Origin: a virus
Length of the DNA: 64,000 nucleotides
Virus record (IMG/VR): IMGVR_UViG_3300010430_000017
Location: 1 to 64,000 of that record
Reading direction: 5' to 3' (one strand)
Shown here in pieces: positions 27,310-35,225 of the stretch. The position numbers were made by a program, and so were the translations under genes. The notes beneath the pieces are model-generated. The model made no database searches. It was not told the origin of the DNA and saw only the letters and a list, made by a program, of their open reading frames with translations. The first letter of the stretch is position 1; the number at the start of each line of letters is the position of its first letter.

Positions 27310-27603
27310 ATGAAGGACCTAACAAGAAATGAAGAGCATTACTATCTGTTCCAGAAAGCTGATCAATGGTGCGGTAGAAGGACAGGAAGAGGGTTCAGGC
27401 TTAATAGCAACCTAAAAGAGTCCTGGTTCTATCCAGAAAAGGAATTCAGTATCTGGTGCTATGATAAAACTATAGATGAAGGATTCCATATTTATACAAA
27501 ACAGGATAAGTTCTTGACATATGATGAAATGCTTGTTATAAAGAAAAAGAACTTGGATGAGGACTATAAAGAAGAGATAAAGGGGTTGAGTAATGAGAAT
27601 TAA
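27310..27603 (+). CDS. Hypothetical protein, 97 aa
   Basis: SD AAGGAGATCAT. Basic, aromatic-rich N-terminus (CGRRTGRGFRL) and charged helical C-terminus. Overlaps the RlmN-like gene by 11 bases, so the pair is co-translated. Function unknown. Confidence 0.6.
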   Translation: MKDLTRNEEHYYLFQKADQWCGRRTGRGFRLNSNLKESWFYPEKEFSIWCYDKTIDEGFHIYTKQDKFLTYDEMLVIKKKNLDEDYKEEIKGLSNEN

Positions 27604-28603
27604 AAGAAATATCGAGGTGCCCACAGGAAATATTTGTATTGCAAAAGGAGAGAAAGGTAAAGATTTAGAATTTCTTTCTATTGGAGATTATGGTCGGACT
27701 AAAAATGTCAAAGCTGACTTCCTTGGACTCACGGAAGATATTAATGGTGTTCCTCATGGGGAAGTAATGTCTTTGGAGGAGAAATGGGTTTTAACTATTT
27801 CATCGCAATATGGTTGCAGTATGGGATGTAAGTTCTGTGATGTCCCTAAAGTCGGCCCTGGAGTTAATGCAACACTCAAGGACTTAACTGATCAAATCGT
27901 AACAGGGATAAATCTACACCCTGAAGTTGCAGCTACGAAAAGACTTAATGTACATTATGCAAGAATGGGAGAGCCTACCTGGAATAATAACGTACTTATC
28001 CATGCCAGAGGTTTATTAAAAGAGATCAGACCTTACGTTGGTAGAAGTCTTTGTCATCCTGTTGTATCAACAATGCTTCCTAAGAACAATAAACATTTAA
28101 TGCATTTCCTTCAGGAATGGTGTGAAATTAAGAACTATACCTTCAGAGGTTGTGCTGGACTACAATTTAGTGTAAATTCAACATCTAACGTACAAAGACT
28201 TAATATGTTTTCTGGGAGTTCCTTGTCACTCACTGAGATATCAGAGATAGGTAAGAATCTTCCTATGCCTGTTGGCAGAAAATATGCGTTAAATTTTGCT
28301 CTTGCTGATGACTATGAAGTTAACGCAAGAAAGTTAATAAAGCTGTTTCATCCCTCTAAATTCATGGTGAAAATTACACCCCTTCATAAGACAAACTCCT
28401 GTGTAGATAATAATATTAAAACCTCCGGCGGTTACGAAGAATTTACACCTTATAAAGAAATAGAAAAAGACCTTAAAGATGTTGGATTGGATGTTTTAGT
28501 ATTCATACCTTCTTATGAAGAAGATCTTGGAAGGATAACCTGCGGGAATGCTATTCTCTCTGGTACACTCCCGGAGGTTGATTATAAGGAGATTAACTCA
28601 TGA
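27593..28603 (+). CDS. RlmN-like radical SAM enzyme
   Basis: 336 residues. The 4Fe-4S motif GCSMGCKFC (Cys75, Cys79, Cys82) is preceded by SSQ as in RlmN/Cfr. Further landmarks are YARMGEPTWNN (the GEP SAM-binding motif), LQFSVNSTSNVQR (the SLHA-like strand), MVKITPLHKTNS and a late RITCGNAIL (Cys317), matching the C-terminal methyl-transfer cysteine region (ACGQL in RlmN). It would methylate C2 of an adenine in rRNA or tRNA, or a different substrate. The core is diverged from host RlmN, and a phage copy is unusual. Confidence 0.8.
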   Translation: MRIKRNIEVPTGNICIAKGEKGKDLEFLSIGDYGRTKNVKADFLGLTEDINGVPHGEVMSLEEKWVLTISSQYGCSMGCKFCDVPKVGPGVNATLKDLTDQIVTGINLHPEVAATKRLNVHYARMGEPTWNNNVLIHARGLLKEIRPYVGRSLCHPVVSTMLPKNNKHLMHFLQEWCEIKNYTFRGCAGLQFSVNSTSNVQRLNMFSGSSLSLTEISEIGKNLPMPVGRKYALNFALADDYEVNARKLIKLFHPSKFMVKITPLHKTNSCVDNNIKTSGGYEEFTPYKEIEKDLKDVGLDVLVFIPSYEEDLGRITCGNAILSGTLPEVDYKEINS

Positions 28604-28800
28604 AAACACGTAAAGTACTACTACCAATAGACGTTCCAGATTCTAACTACTGTTGGAACCAGAAACAAAATATAAGATGCAAATATTTCCTATATTACAA
28701 ATGCGTACTGGGATTTGAGATGGAATACGATAAAGATAATATTTGTTGTTTAAAGGACCAAGCTTGCAGGAATTTACTTTGGCTTGAGAATATAAGATAA
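28600..28800 (+). CDS. Cys-rich protein, 66 aa
   Basis: ATGA overlap with the radical SAM gene. Six Cys (YCWNQ, IRCKYF, KCVLG, NICCLKDQAC) that could bind metal. Co-translated with the RlmN-like enzyme; could be a partner or substrate adaptor, but nothing proves it. Confidence 0.6.
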   Translation: MKTRKVLLPIDVPDSNYCWNQKQNIRCKYFLYYKCVLGFEMEYDKDNICCLKDQACRNLLWLENIR

Positions 28801-28818
28801 AATAAAGGAAATAGAATT

Positions 28819-29664
28819 ATGAACTACGAAGAAAATAAGATTTATTTTGCTAAGTGCAAGAAAGATACAGTATCTAAGCATAGCAAGGGGCAGATTATTC
28901 CATGTATTAAAAAAGTTTTTCAAGGGACTGGCGATATAGTCTGGCACACGGACGGCCCTGGTTACGATAGTTTAGGGTTTTCTTGGTCTGATTTTATGTT
29001 TAAAGATGAATTTGAAGAACCTTTTGAACTTAAACCAGGGATGAAAGTTAAACTTAAGTCTTATGATGATTGCAAGGGCAAAGAGAAACTCGGGTTCGGT
29101 TGGCGAGGAGATTTTTTTGGTTTTGGTACTACGATGTTGGTTAATCTTTGTGATGAAGTCAACGGTACCTTCAGAGGAGAAAATGGGTTCTTCTACTCAA
29201 ATGAATGGATTGAAGAAGTTGTGGAGCTTTCTGAAGAAAACACCAAGAGTCTTGCTGATGTTCTTCAGGAAGAATTCTTATGGCACCCAGAACAAGGTAT
29301 GATTGAAAAACCTTCTTGGTCATTCACCAGTGATAAAATCAATTGGGAGTTGGTTTGTATGGATCTAATGGAAGAGGATACACCTCTTGCTTTTATTACT
29401 AATAATGATAAACATTATATTATTGGCATATGGAGTGATGTTTTTGACTGGCAAGAGATCTTCTCTAAATATATGATCAATGATTTTCTTGATTGTCACA
29501 ATACACACGATATCTTTGAAGTCTCTGATCCAGAAGAATGCAAGAAGCTTGTAAAGGAATTTACTAAAAGATATAAACAAGCTCATAAGAACAAGAGAAG
29601 AAAGGTATTAAATAGGACCAAGAAACTAAAGACAACTAAAAGCTTTAATGTATTTACATATTAA
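28819..29664 (+). CDS. Hypothetical protein, 281 aa
   Basis: SD AAAGGAAATAG. Two halves: residues 1-140 are beta-rich with FELKPGMKVKL (compare LEPGM in the 15522 and 41404 proteins); residues 140-281 are mixed, with a Lys/Arg-rich C-terminus (HKNKRRKVLNRTKKLK). No known family. Confidence 0.65.
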   Translation: MNYEENKIYFAKCKKDTVSKHSKGQIIPCIKKVFQGTGDIVWHTDGPGYDSLGFSWSDFMFKDEFEEPFELKPGMKVKLKSYDDCKGKEKLGFGWRGDFFGFGTTMLVNLCDEVNGTFRGENGFFYSNEWIEEVVELSEENTKSLADVLQEEFLWHPEQGMIEKPSWSFTSDKINWELVCMDLMEEDTPLAFITNNDKHYIIGIWSDVFDWQEIFSKYMINDFLDCHNTHDIFEVSDPEECKKLVKEFTKRYKQAHKNKRRKVLNRTKKLKTTKSFNVFTY

Positions 29665-29670
29665 TAAAAC

Positions 29671-29712
29671 AAACCCCTTGTTAATTATTCTTGACAAGGG
29701 GTTTTTCTTTTT
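29671..29712 (+). terminator. Intrinsic terminator overlapping a promoter -35
   Basis: AAACCCCTTGT / ACAAGGGGTTT (11 bp) followed by TTTTTCTTTTT. The right arm contains the end of the -35 hexamer of the next promoter and the T-run is its spacer. Confidence 0.85.
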
Positions 29713-29719
29713 GTATGAT
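29691..29719 (+). promoter_or_regulatory. Promoter TTGACA-17-TATGAT
   Basis: -35 29691-29696, -10 29714-29719. Built on the 3' half of the preceding terminator; drives 29747-30437. Confidence 0.75.
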
Positions 29720-29746
29720 ACTCCAGACTTTAACAAGAAGATTGAT

Positions 29747-30274
29747 ATGAATATATTCTTTACAGATTCTGATTTAGCAAAGTGCGCCAGGGACCATGAT
29801 GACAAGAGACTTAATAAAATGATTATAGAAACCGCTCAGATAGCTTCTACAGCTTTGTGGATTAACAATTGTGACTTGGCTGAGACTCTGTACTCACAAC
29901 ACAAAATCTACCTCCCGAGCCATGAAAATCATCCAATAACTAAGTGGTGCTCTTCTCATGTAGAGAATTTCTTTCATACAATCTCATTTCTTGTGGAATT
30001 ATTGTTTGAATATACTCTTAGATTTAGTAAGACTCATGGTACATACAGGATATTTGATTCATTGTGTGATGATAATGTACTTTGGAGTATTAACACTACA
30101 GGTAACTCCTCTCGGCAACCTAACTGCACAACACACCACAAACACATCAAAGATATCCATGAAGCTTACAGACAAGAGCTTGTACTAAAATGGAGTAAAC
30201 TTGATAAACATACCCCGAAATGGACTAATAGAAACGTACCTGATTTTTACCAAGAATACTTAAATAGGAGATAA
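29747..30274 (+). CDS. Conserved phage protein with DDKRLNKM..ETAQ motif
   Basis: 175 residues; start at ATG 29747 (frame opens earlier). DDKRLNKMIIETAQIASTAL near residue 18 and HENHPITKW..SHVEN near 60 form a pattern shared by a widespread phage family I know only as uncharacterised. A link to pyrimidine-dimer glycosylases is sometimes suggested but I cannot support it here. Confidence 0.65.
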   Translation: MNIFFTDSDLAKCARDHDDKRLNKMIIETAQIASTALWINNCDLAETLYSQHKIYLPSHENHPITKWCSSHVENFFHTISFLVELLFEYTLRFSKTHGTYRIFDSLCDDNVLWSINTTGNSSRQPNCTTHHKHIKDIHEAYRQELVLKWSKLDKHTPKWTNRNVPDFYQEYLNRR

Positions 30275-30275
30275 A

Positions 30276-30437
30276 ATGATAACAATTACATACGCACAAT
30301 TCTTATTCCCAATAATCTTCTTACTGATCATAATCTTTGTACTATTATACACAGGAAATACGCTATTGCAAAATGCTATTTACTGGCAAGAAGAATACTA
30401 CAAAGAAAAGAATAAAAGTATTGACATACGTATCTGA
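30276..30437 (+). CDS. Small membrane protein, 53 aa
   Basis: SD TAGGAGAT. One strong membrane helix (residues 9-27, FLFPIIFLLIIIFVLLY) then a charged cytoplasmic tail. Its 3' end contains the -35 of the following promoter. Function unknown. Confidence 0.6.
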   Translation: MITITYAQFLFPIIFLLIIIFVLLYTGNTLLQNAIYWQEEYYKEKNKSIDIRI

Positions 30438-30449
30438 TTGATGTATATA
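30421..30449 (+). promoter_or_regulatory. Promoter TTGACA-17-TATATA
   Basis: -35 30421-30426 inside the upstream gene, -10 30444-30449. Heads the operon 30487-32308. Confidence 0.7.
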
Positions 30450-30486
30450 TTAGTCATTAACTAACTTAAAGCTAAAGGAAATAGTC

Positions 30487-30747
30487 ATGAAACTCATAAC
30501 ACACGAAAAGATAGTCGAACTCGACAATGAAGAATACAACCTTGTATTTTATCTTGATGATCTTGAAGAAAATCCCAGAATCTATAAAGTAGAAGTAGAG
30601 CACGAAGATGCAATCTTTGTACAGATATTTGCTGAAGAATATGCAGAGAAATACGAGCAGGATATCATTGATGAGTACTTCAGTAGTCTTAAGGACTACA
30701 ATGATGATATGTTGTATGATATTTATATTGACAGAAATTATTTGTAA
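30487..30747 (+). CDS. Acidic hypothetical protein, 86 aa
   Basis: SD AAAGGAAATAGT. Strongly acidic (about 30% D/E), alpha/beta. Possibly a DNA-mimic-like protein by charge alone. No family recognised. Confidence 0.6.
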   Translation: MKLITHEKIVELDNEEYNLVFYLDDLEENPRIYKVEVEHEDAIFVQIFAEEYAEKYEQDIIDEYFSSLKDYNDDMLYDIYIDRNYL

Positions 30748-30756
30748 GGAGGTAGT

Positions 30757-31029
30757 ATGAGATTGATAGCAGAACTTTCAATGCCAAGTAATAGTGCTTG
30801 GAATGGTAGATGGTCAGGGGAAGATACTAAATATACAAAAGTATTCACCAACTCAAATGCTAAAAAGTGGCGGGAATACATCGGAAGTTATCGGTATGAT
30901 TTTGGGGATGGGTGGTGTGCGAGGGTGGTGATAAGGGAAGCTGAACATAGAGAGAAAGTTACGAATAAGTTTTGTGGGTATGAGTGGATGATTAGTTCAA
31001 TTAAAGTATACAAAAAGATTAAATGTTAA
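30757..31029 (+). CDS. Conserved phage protein, 90 aa
   Basis: SD AAGGAGGTAGT. LSMPSNSAWNGRWSGE and YRYDFGDGWCARVVI match a small phage family of unknown function with the pattern SMP...W.GKW and Y.F.DGW.A. Basic C-terminus. Confidence 0.65.
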   Translation: MRLIAELSMPSNSAWNGRWSGEDTKYTKVFTNSNAKKWREYIGSYRYDFGDGWCARVVIREAEHREKVTNKFCGYEWMISSIKVYKKIKC

Positions 31030-31057
31030 AATTAAAAGATTCCAAGTAGGAGGTAGT

Positions 31058-31336
31058 ATGAAACTTGAAAATGTATTTAAAAAGAATGGAGAATTCATTA
31101 GGTCGGATTTTGATCCTTACAGAGACAGAGATAGTGATGATAAATTCAAAAAGATATGTTGGGATTTTTTATTTGACGAAGATGGTTGTTTGAATTATAA
31201 TATACACCTCTCGGAGTTTATAAACAAGAACAAAAAGTACATTTCCCCTTACTCTGATATTATTGCATTATATCATGCGGATATCCACGGAAGTAGTACA
31301 AAAGGTGCTTACCCAGCAATCTATTATTGGAGGTAG
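31058..31336 (+). CDS. Hypothetical protein, 92 aa
   Basis: SD TAGGAGGTAGT. Charged N-terminal half (RSDFDPYRDRDSDD), aromatic C-terminus. No family recognised. Confidence 0.6.
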   Translation: MKLENVFKKNGEFIRSDFDPYRDRDSDDKFKKICWDFLFDEDGCLNYNIHLSEFINKNKKYISPYSDIIALYHADIHGSSTKGAYPAIYYWR

Positions 31337-31337
31337 T

Positions 31338-31556
31338 ATGAGATCATTAGAACAAAGACTAAACGATAAAGGCTATAAAACATCCCCGGAGAAAGAGAAA
31401 GAAATTATCATGGATAATGAACTTCTTTTGAGGAGCAATACAAAAGACAAAGCAGAGAAAGCTATTAAGAATCTTTGTAAGTTGTATTATGAGGACTTCT
31501 GGGATGATAATCAAGAAATCAGACAAATTGTTGAATTATTTGTGAGGAGTTTATAA
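31338..31556 (+). CDS. Hypothetical helical protein, 72 aa
   Basis: ATG 31338 after TGGAGGTAGT; the frame opens earlier inside the previous gene. Highly charged helices. Stop overlaps the next ATG (TAATG). Unknown. Confidence 0.55.
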   Translation: MRSLEQRLNDKGYKTSPEKEKEIIMDNELLLRSNTKDKAEKAIKNLCKLYYEDFWDDNQEIRQIVELFVRSL

Positions 31557-31705
31557 TGGAAATCTTTTGGCCTTTGGTATGCGTAGTCCTGAACTTTATA
31601 CTCTCGATTTGGCACTTCTTGGACGATAATAAAGATGCAGGTATTGGGTGGTTTGTAGCTACATTATGGTGTCTTTGGTACTTTATTTTAAGAGGGAGTA
31701 TGTAA
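31556..31705 (+). CDS. Two-pass membrane microprotein, 49 aa
   Basis: TAATG overlaps on both sides. Two hydrophobic helices (FWPLVCVVLNFILSIWHF and IGWFVATLWCLWYFIL) joined by a short acidic loop. Inner membrane; unknown role. Confidence 0.6.
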   Translation: MEIFWPLVCVVLNFILSIWHFLDDNKDAGIGWFVATLWCLWYFILRGSM

Positions 31706-31941
31706 TGAAATGTAAATACTGCAATAAACAAGTAGATGTACTATCTGTATATGTCAATTATTGCTCAGGAGAATGCAGGAAGAAAGATCTTAATTATATG
31801 GAATTTAATAAGGACTTTAGGGATTTAATCTTCCATTGTAATACAGAATACGGCCTTCACAAGGTTCTGGTGAGCAATAAACAAAGACTCTGGACGGAGT
31901 TCTCTCAGAATCAATACAATAATAAATATAAAGGAGAATAA
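31705..31941 (+). CDS. Zinc-finger protein, 78 aa
   Basis: Starts in a TAATG overlap. CKYC and YCSGEC 15 residues apart form a treble-clef-like zinc site at the N-terminus; the rest is charged helix. Unknown. Confidence 0.6.
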   Translation: MKCKYCNKQVDVLSVYVNYCSGECRKKDLNYMEFNKDFRDLIFHCNTEYGLHKVLVSNKQRLWTEFSQNQYNNKYKGE

Positions 31942-31942
31942 A

Positions 31943-32308
31943 ATGAAAAATCAATTTATTTACTGGGTAGCAATTTTGTGTGTGATTTGTGGGGTAGGAA
32001 CAAGTTTCAGTATAGATAGAATTGTTGGCTATACTAAAACAATTGAGGAGTTATCACAGAGAATCGATAAGCTCGAAGAAGAAAACAAACAATATAAAAA
32101 TCAACAACAAAGATTAACTAAATTAGAAGAATATAACGGCGAATTTTATACAAAGATTGAACAGAGAATATCAGCAAATGAGAGAAAAGCGGAGTCCATT
32201 CTTAAGTCCTCGAAGACTATGGTTGATATCCTTCAAAGGATTTCAGATGACCATACAATACTGAGAAGTAATAATGAATTGATTTTTAAATACTTTGATA
32301 TAAAATAA
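31943..32308 (+). CDS. Membrane-anchored coiled-coil protein, 121 aa
   Basis: SD AAAGGAGAAT. One N-terminal membrane segment (residues 6-24) followed by about 90 residues of coiled coil. Topology resembles an i-spanin or a membrane-anchored lysis/exclusion regulator, but it is far from the lysis cassette. Function unknown. Confidence 0.6.
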   Translation: MKNQFIYWVAILCVICGVGTSFSIDRIVGYTKTIEELSQRIDKLEEENKQYKNQQQRLTKLEEYNGEFYTKIEQRISANERKAESILKSSKTMVDILQRISDDHTILRSNNELIFKYFDIK

Positions 32309-32311
32309 CTG

Positions 32312-32340
32312 TTGACTTGTTCAATATAAGATGATATATC
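32312..32340 (+). promoter_or_regulatory. Promoter TTGACT-17-TATATC
   Basis: -35 32312-32317, -10 32335-32340; precedes the operon 32370-33091. Confidence 0.6.
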
Positions 32341-32369
32341 TTTTACAGAATTAATAAAAGGAGATTGAA

Positions 32370-32639
32370 ATGACTGACATTAAAAAGACATACAACAAGA
32401 TTCAGGAAGTATCCAAGAATGGTAAGATGTTCGGTGTTACCTTTACTAAGAAAGATGGTAGCAAACGCAAGATGAATTGTAGGCTTGGTGTAAAGAAACA
32501 TCTTCGGGGTGGTAAATCCACTACAGCACATATTCCTGAGCTTCTTACTGTATATAGTCTGGATGCAGAAGGATACAGGAATGTTAGGCTTGATACTGTG
32601 CATGAAGTTCGTGGTAATGGTAAAATTTGGAGGTTTTAA
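32370..32639 (+). CDS. Conserved phage protein, 89 aa
   Basis: SD AAGGAGATTGA. Strongly basic beta-barrel-like small protein: VTFTKKDGSKRKMNCRLGVK then YRNVRLDTVHEVRG, a pattern recurring in many phages ('MNCR.GV' and 'R.I.LD.V'). Possibly binds nucleic acid; function not established. Confidence 0.65.
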   Translation: MTDIKKTYNKIQEVSKNGKMFGVTFTKKDGSKRKMNCRLGVKKHLRGGKSTTAHIPELLTVYSLDAEGYRNVRLDTVHEVRGNGKIWRF

Positions 32640-32640
32640 G

Positions 32641-32841
32641 ATGAAAATACTAACATCTAAATACAACACAGATATCAATATCTGTAGGATAAGAGGTTTC
32701 TGTCTGAACAAGATACAAATAGAAATCTACAAGTACAAAAGAGGACATTATACGGAGTTTATTAAGAAGATTTGTAGTAATCAGGATGAACTTCAAGAGT
32801 TTTTGGATAATGAATTTTATATAGGAGATAATAATGAATAA
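32641..32841 (+). CDS. Hypothetical protein, 66 aa
   Basis: ATG directly after the previous stop; GGAGG 8 bases upstream lies inside the upstream gene. Basic N-terminus, acidic C-terminus; no family. Confidence 0.55.
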   Translation: MKILTSKYNTDINICRIRGFCLNKIQIEIYKYKRGHYTEFIKKICSNQDELQEFLDNEFYIGDNNE

Positions 32842-33091
32842 CGAAGAATTTAAAGAAATTATGCGTAGAGAAACAACTGTTTTGTGGGATGGAGATAATG
32901 CACTCCAGGGGCTTAATATTATCTCCAAGTATCTTCCAGGTAAAAAACTATTGCAAGGGGCTGCACACGATATTATTTACTCTGTTGATGTTAACGATTT
33001 AATTTCTGCTGGTATAACAACAAAAGATGTCGAGGAATTACAACGGCTGAATTGGATGGTTGAAGATGATTACCTTGCTTGTTTTGTATAG
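32834..33091 (+). CDS. Hypothetical protein, 85 aa
   Basis: Overlaps the previous gene by eight bases; SD TAGGAGATAAT. Acidic mixed alpha/beta, with LINWMVEDDYLACFV-like hydrophobic end. Unknown. Confidence 0.55.
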   Translation: MNNEEFKEIMRRETTVLWDGDNALQGLNIISKYLPGKKLLQGAAHDIIYSVDVNDLISAGITTKDVEELQRLNWMVEDDYLACFV

Positions 33092-33143
33092 TAAGAGATT
33101 CAAGCTGCATGAGACAAATACTGAGATTCATAGTAAGTAATTG

Positions 33144-33172
33144 TTGACAAAGGAAAATATTAGTGGTAATCT
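33144..33172 (+). promoter_or_regulatory. Promoter TTGACA-17-TAATCT
   Basis: -35 33144-33149, -10 33167-33172, directly followed by a terminator-like hairpin. It would drive the HNH-AP2 gene at 33232. Confidence 0.6.
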
Positions 33173-33214
33173 AAGAATGCTTTCAAGTGAATACTTGTTA
33201 GCATTCTTTTTTAT
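33173..33214 (+). terminator. Hairpin plus T-run at the transcript start
   Basis: AAGAATGCT / AGCATTCTT enclosing CAAGT / ACTTG, then TTTTTTATTTT. Same promoter-then-hairpin order as at 13.93 and 14.77 kb. Confidence 0.8.
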
Positions 33215-33231
33215 TTTAATCAAGGAGAAAT

Positions 33232-33786
33232 ATGAAGCAGAACATGTACAAAGAATTGACGTATGAGAAGGTGCGAGAATTGTTTGATTATGATCCTGAA
33301 ACTGGAATTCTTCTGTGGAAGAAACCTAAGTATGGTAGGAGGAAGAACGGAGTTGCTGGAGGGTTAGATAATAAAGGGTATACACAGGTTACGTATAATA
33401 AGAAGAAATACCTTGTCCATAGATTAGCTTTTTTATGGATGAAAGGTTATAATCCTGAAAATAACATAGATCATATTGACAGAAACCCTTCTAATAATAA
33501 ATGGAATAATTTAAGAGAAGTTTCTCATCAATGTAACATGCAAAACAAAACCTGTGCCTATACTAATAAGTCGGGTGTTTGCGGAGTACAAAAGAGTGGT
33601 AAGTATGGGTGGGCCGCTTTTATCCGTGAAAATGGTAAATTAATTTATATTGGGTACAGCGCTAACTTAGATAAAGCAGTTATGCTTAGATGGAAAGCTG
33701 AAGTAGCATATAATTATAATGGCTGTAATGAATTCTCAGAAGCTTATTTGTATCTTAAAGAAAGAAAATTATTACCGAAACAGTAG
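33232..33786 (+). CDS. HNH homing endonuclease with AP2-like domain
   Basis: 184 residues, SD AAGGAGAAAT. HNH core VHRLAFLWM..NNIDHIDRNPSNNKWNNLREV (His of IDH, Asn of NNKWNNL) and a C-terminal AP2-like DNA-binding segment SGVCGVQKSGKYGWAAFI. This is the standard free-standing phage homing nuclease. It sits between a merged promoter/terminator and a repeat-rich noncoding region, consistent with a mobile insert. Confidence 0.88.
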   Translation: MKQNMYKELTYEKVRELFDYDPETGILLWKKPKYGRRKNGVAGGLDNKGYTQVTYNKKKYLVHRLAFLWMKGYNPENNIDHIDRNPSNNKWNNLREVSHQCNMQNKTCAYTNKSGVCGVQKSGKYGWAAFIRENGKLIYIGYSANLDKAVMLRWKAEVAYNYNGCNEFSEAYLYLKERKLLPKQ

Positions 33787-34032
33787 GGTTTTTGTAAAGG
33801 CTACTTTTCTATTACTCTCTACAAATTCTTTTACTTTTAATGAGATGGTAGTTTTTAGTAGCCTATTACTCACTCCTTATTTTTCTGAAGGGTATCCATT
33901 ATTAATCAATTTATTTTCTTAGAGACAGGGTGTAAAAAGAGGTCTTATTTTCTGTAGAGATCTCAGGGTTTTTGTAATTTCTTATTTTTCTGGAGCATAG
34001 GGTGTAAACAGGTCCTACTTTTTCTGTGAAGC
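33785..34032 (+). repeat. Degenerate direct repeats in a noncoding AT-rich region
   Basis: Four imperfect copies begin AGGGT near 33785, 33927, 33964 and 33999. The clearest pair (33927 and 33999, 72 bp apart) share AGGGTGTAAA..AG..GGTC.TA.TTT.TCTGT. Separate phrases CTTATTTTTCTG recur. No credible gene from 33787 to 34604. Possible origin, partition-like site or remnant of a decayed insert. Confidence 0.5.
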
Positions 34033-34146
34033 CATAAAAATCTCACACAATAGATCTTTTAATAAGTATTCATTTATTTATAATTAATTGAACACTTATT
34101 AATTTATTTATAAAAGTACCCACTAATTTAAAATAATATCGTTACT

Positions 34147-34314
34147 GGTACAATTCTTGCAAATCCCTAAAATAATCATAAAAACTTTCCTGAAACAATG
34201 TTCATGGTACAATTCTTGCAATTCCCATAAACTAAACAATGTTTCACCTCCAGGTATCATTTCTCGCCTTATATCTTCAATTCTAACAGCGTTTCAGTCA
34301 CCCCCTGGTATCAT
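34147..34314 (+). repeat. Short direct repeats (GGTACAATTCTTGCAA twice; GTTTCA...GGTATCAT twice)
   Basis: The exact 16-mer occurs at 34147-34162 and 34206-34221 (59 bp apart). A second pair, GTTTCA then GGTATCAT, starts at 34241 and 34291. The remaining sequence to 34546 is AT-rich with no supported gene. Confidence 0.55.
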
Positions 34315-34546
34315 CATATCAACTCCATCAAAACGTGTCTTAAATTACTTGTTTTAATAGCAGAATTAAAAATCATGTTAGATAGTCTGTCACATCCTCT
34401 TAGTAATATCCAATTGTTTAACCTGATATATATTCAGTCAATCTCTTGGAATAATCCTACCTTATTATAATAGCTATAATTCTCTGTATAAAATCCCCAA
34501 TGATTATAATGATTTAAAATAGTATGAAGAAATATTAAAAATTCCC

Positions 34547-34575
34547 TTGACGTATAGTCCCTGGCTATGTATAAA
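34547..34575 (+). promoter_or_regulatory. Promoter TTGACG-17-TATAAA
   Basis: -35 34547-34552, -10 34570-34575. First promoter after the repeat region; drives 34605 and 34742. Confidence 0.6.
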
Positions 34576-34604
34576 TAATCATCGTTAACAAAAAAGGAAA
34601 GATC

Positions 34605-34730
34605 ATGGAAAGAAGAAAAACAAACAGGCAACACAAAAGAACAAAATGCAAAAACCGTATAGTCCATGCTTGTGTTAATATGCTGAAACAACGAATGATT
34701 AATGATGTTAAATATAAAACCATTAAATAA
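34605..34730 (+). CDS. Highly basic microprotein, 41 aa
   Basis: SD AAAAGGAAAGATC and its own promoter upstream. Starts MERRKTNRQHKRTKCKNR; about 40% Lys/Arg/His. Likely nucleic-acid-binding, perhaps like small host-takeover peptides of other phages. No family recognised. Confidence 0.55.
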   Translation: MERRKTNRQHKRTKCKNRIVHACVNMLKQRMINDVKYKTIK

Positions 34731-34741
34731 AAAGGCATAGA

Positions 34742-35158
34742 ATGAAAGTATATCAACAAATAGCAAGTAAAATCCAGGCTATCGCTAATTGTGAAAAATC
34801 AAATAATGTTGAATGGTTTAACAGACACACAGGCGATCTATCAAGACTTGAGAAAGAATATTTCCCCCATGGTTCAGGCTTTGACAGTATAGTAGGGACA
34901 ATTATAGAAAAATCAAGCCGGGATAAACTATATATCTTCTTCAACTGGCATTGCATGAATGATGGTGGTTATTATGATGGATGGCTTAATCTTGATTTAA
35001 TTGTAACCCCAGCTTTTCACGGATTTGATCTGAAAATTAAATGGTACACTAAATCAAATGATAATGATAAGAATAAGGTTCAGAAATATAAACCTTTGAT
35101 TGAAGAATTCCTGTATGATGAATGGCAGCATACATTAAGTCAAGAAATTATGGATTAA
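34742..35158 (+). CDS. Conserved phage protein, 138 aa
   Basis: FPHGSGFDS and MNDGGYYDGWLNLDLIVTPAF match an uncharacterised phage family with the pattern GSGFD..., GYYDGW, F.L.I. Alpha/beta, neutral. Function unknown. Confidence 0.65.
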   Translation: MKVYQQIASKIQAIANCEKSNNVEWFNRHTGDLSRLEKEYFPHGSGFDSIVGTIIEKSSRDKLYIFFNWHCMNDGGYYDGWLNLDLIVTPAFHGFDLKIKWYTKSNDNDKNKVQKYKPLIEEFLYDEWQHTLSQEIMD

Positions 35159-35161
35159 GTG

Positions 35162-35190
35162 TTGACATAACGTAAACACAATATTATAAA
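35162..35190 (+). promoter_or_regulatory. Promoter TTGACA-17-TATAAA
   Basis: -35 35162-35167, -10 35185-35190; drives 35226-35831. Confidence 0.7.
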
Positions 35191-35225
35191 AGACCATCGT
35201 TAACAATATAACAAAGGAAAATAAA

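Noticed and set aside
33785-34320. CRISPR-like array
   Set aside because: Repeats are degenerate, unevenly spaced, too few and lack equal-length spacers or cas genes.
34434-34766. 110-codon - strand frame across 34.4-34.8 kb
   Set aside because: It runs against two supported + strand genes and a promoter and has unlikely composition.
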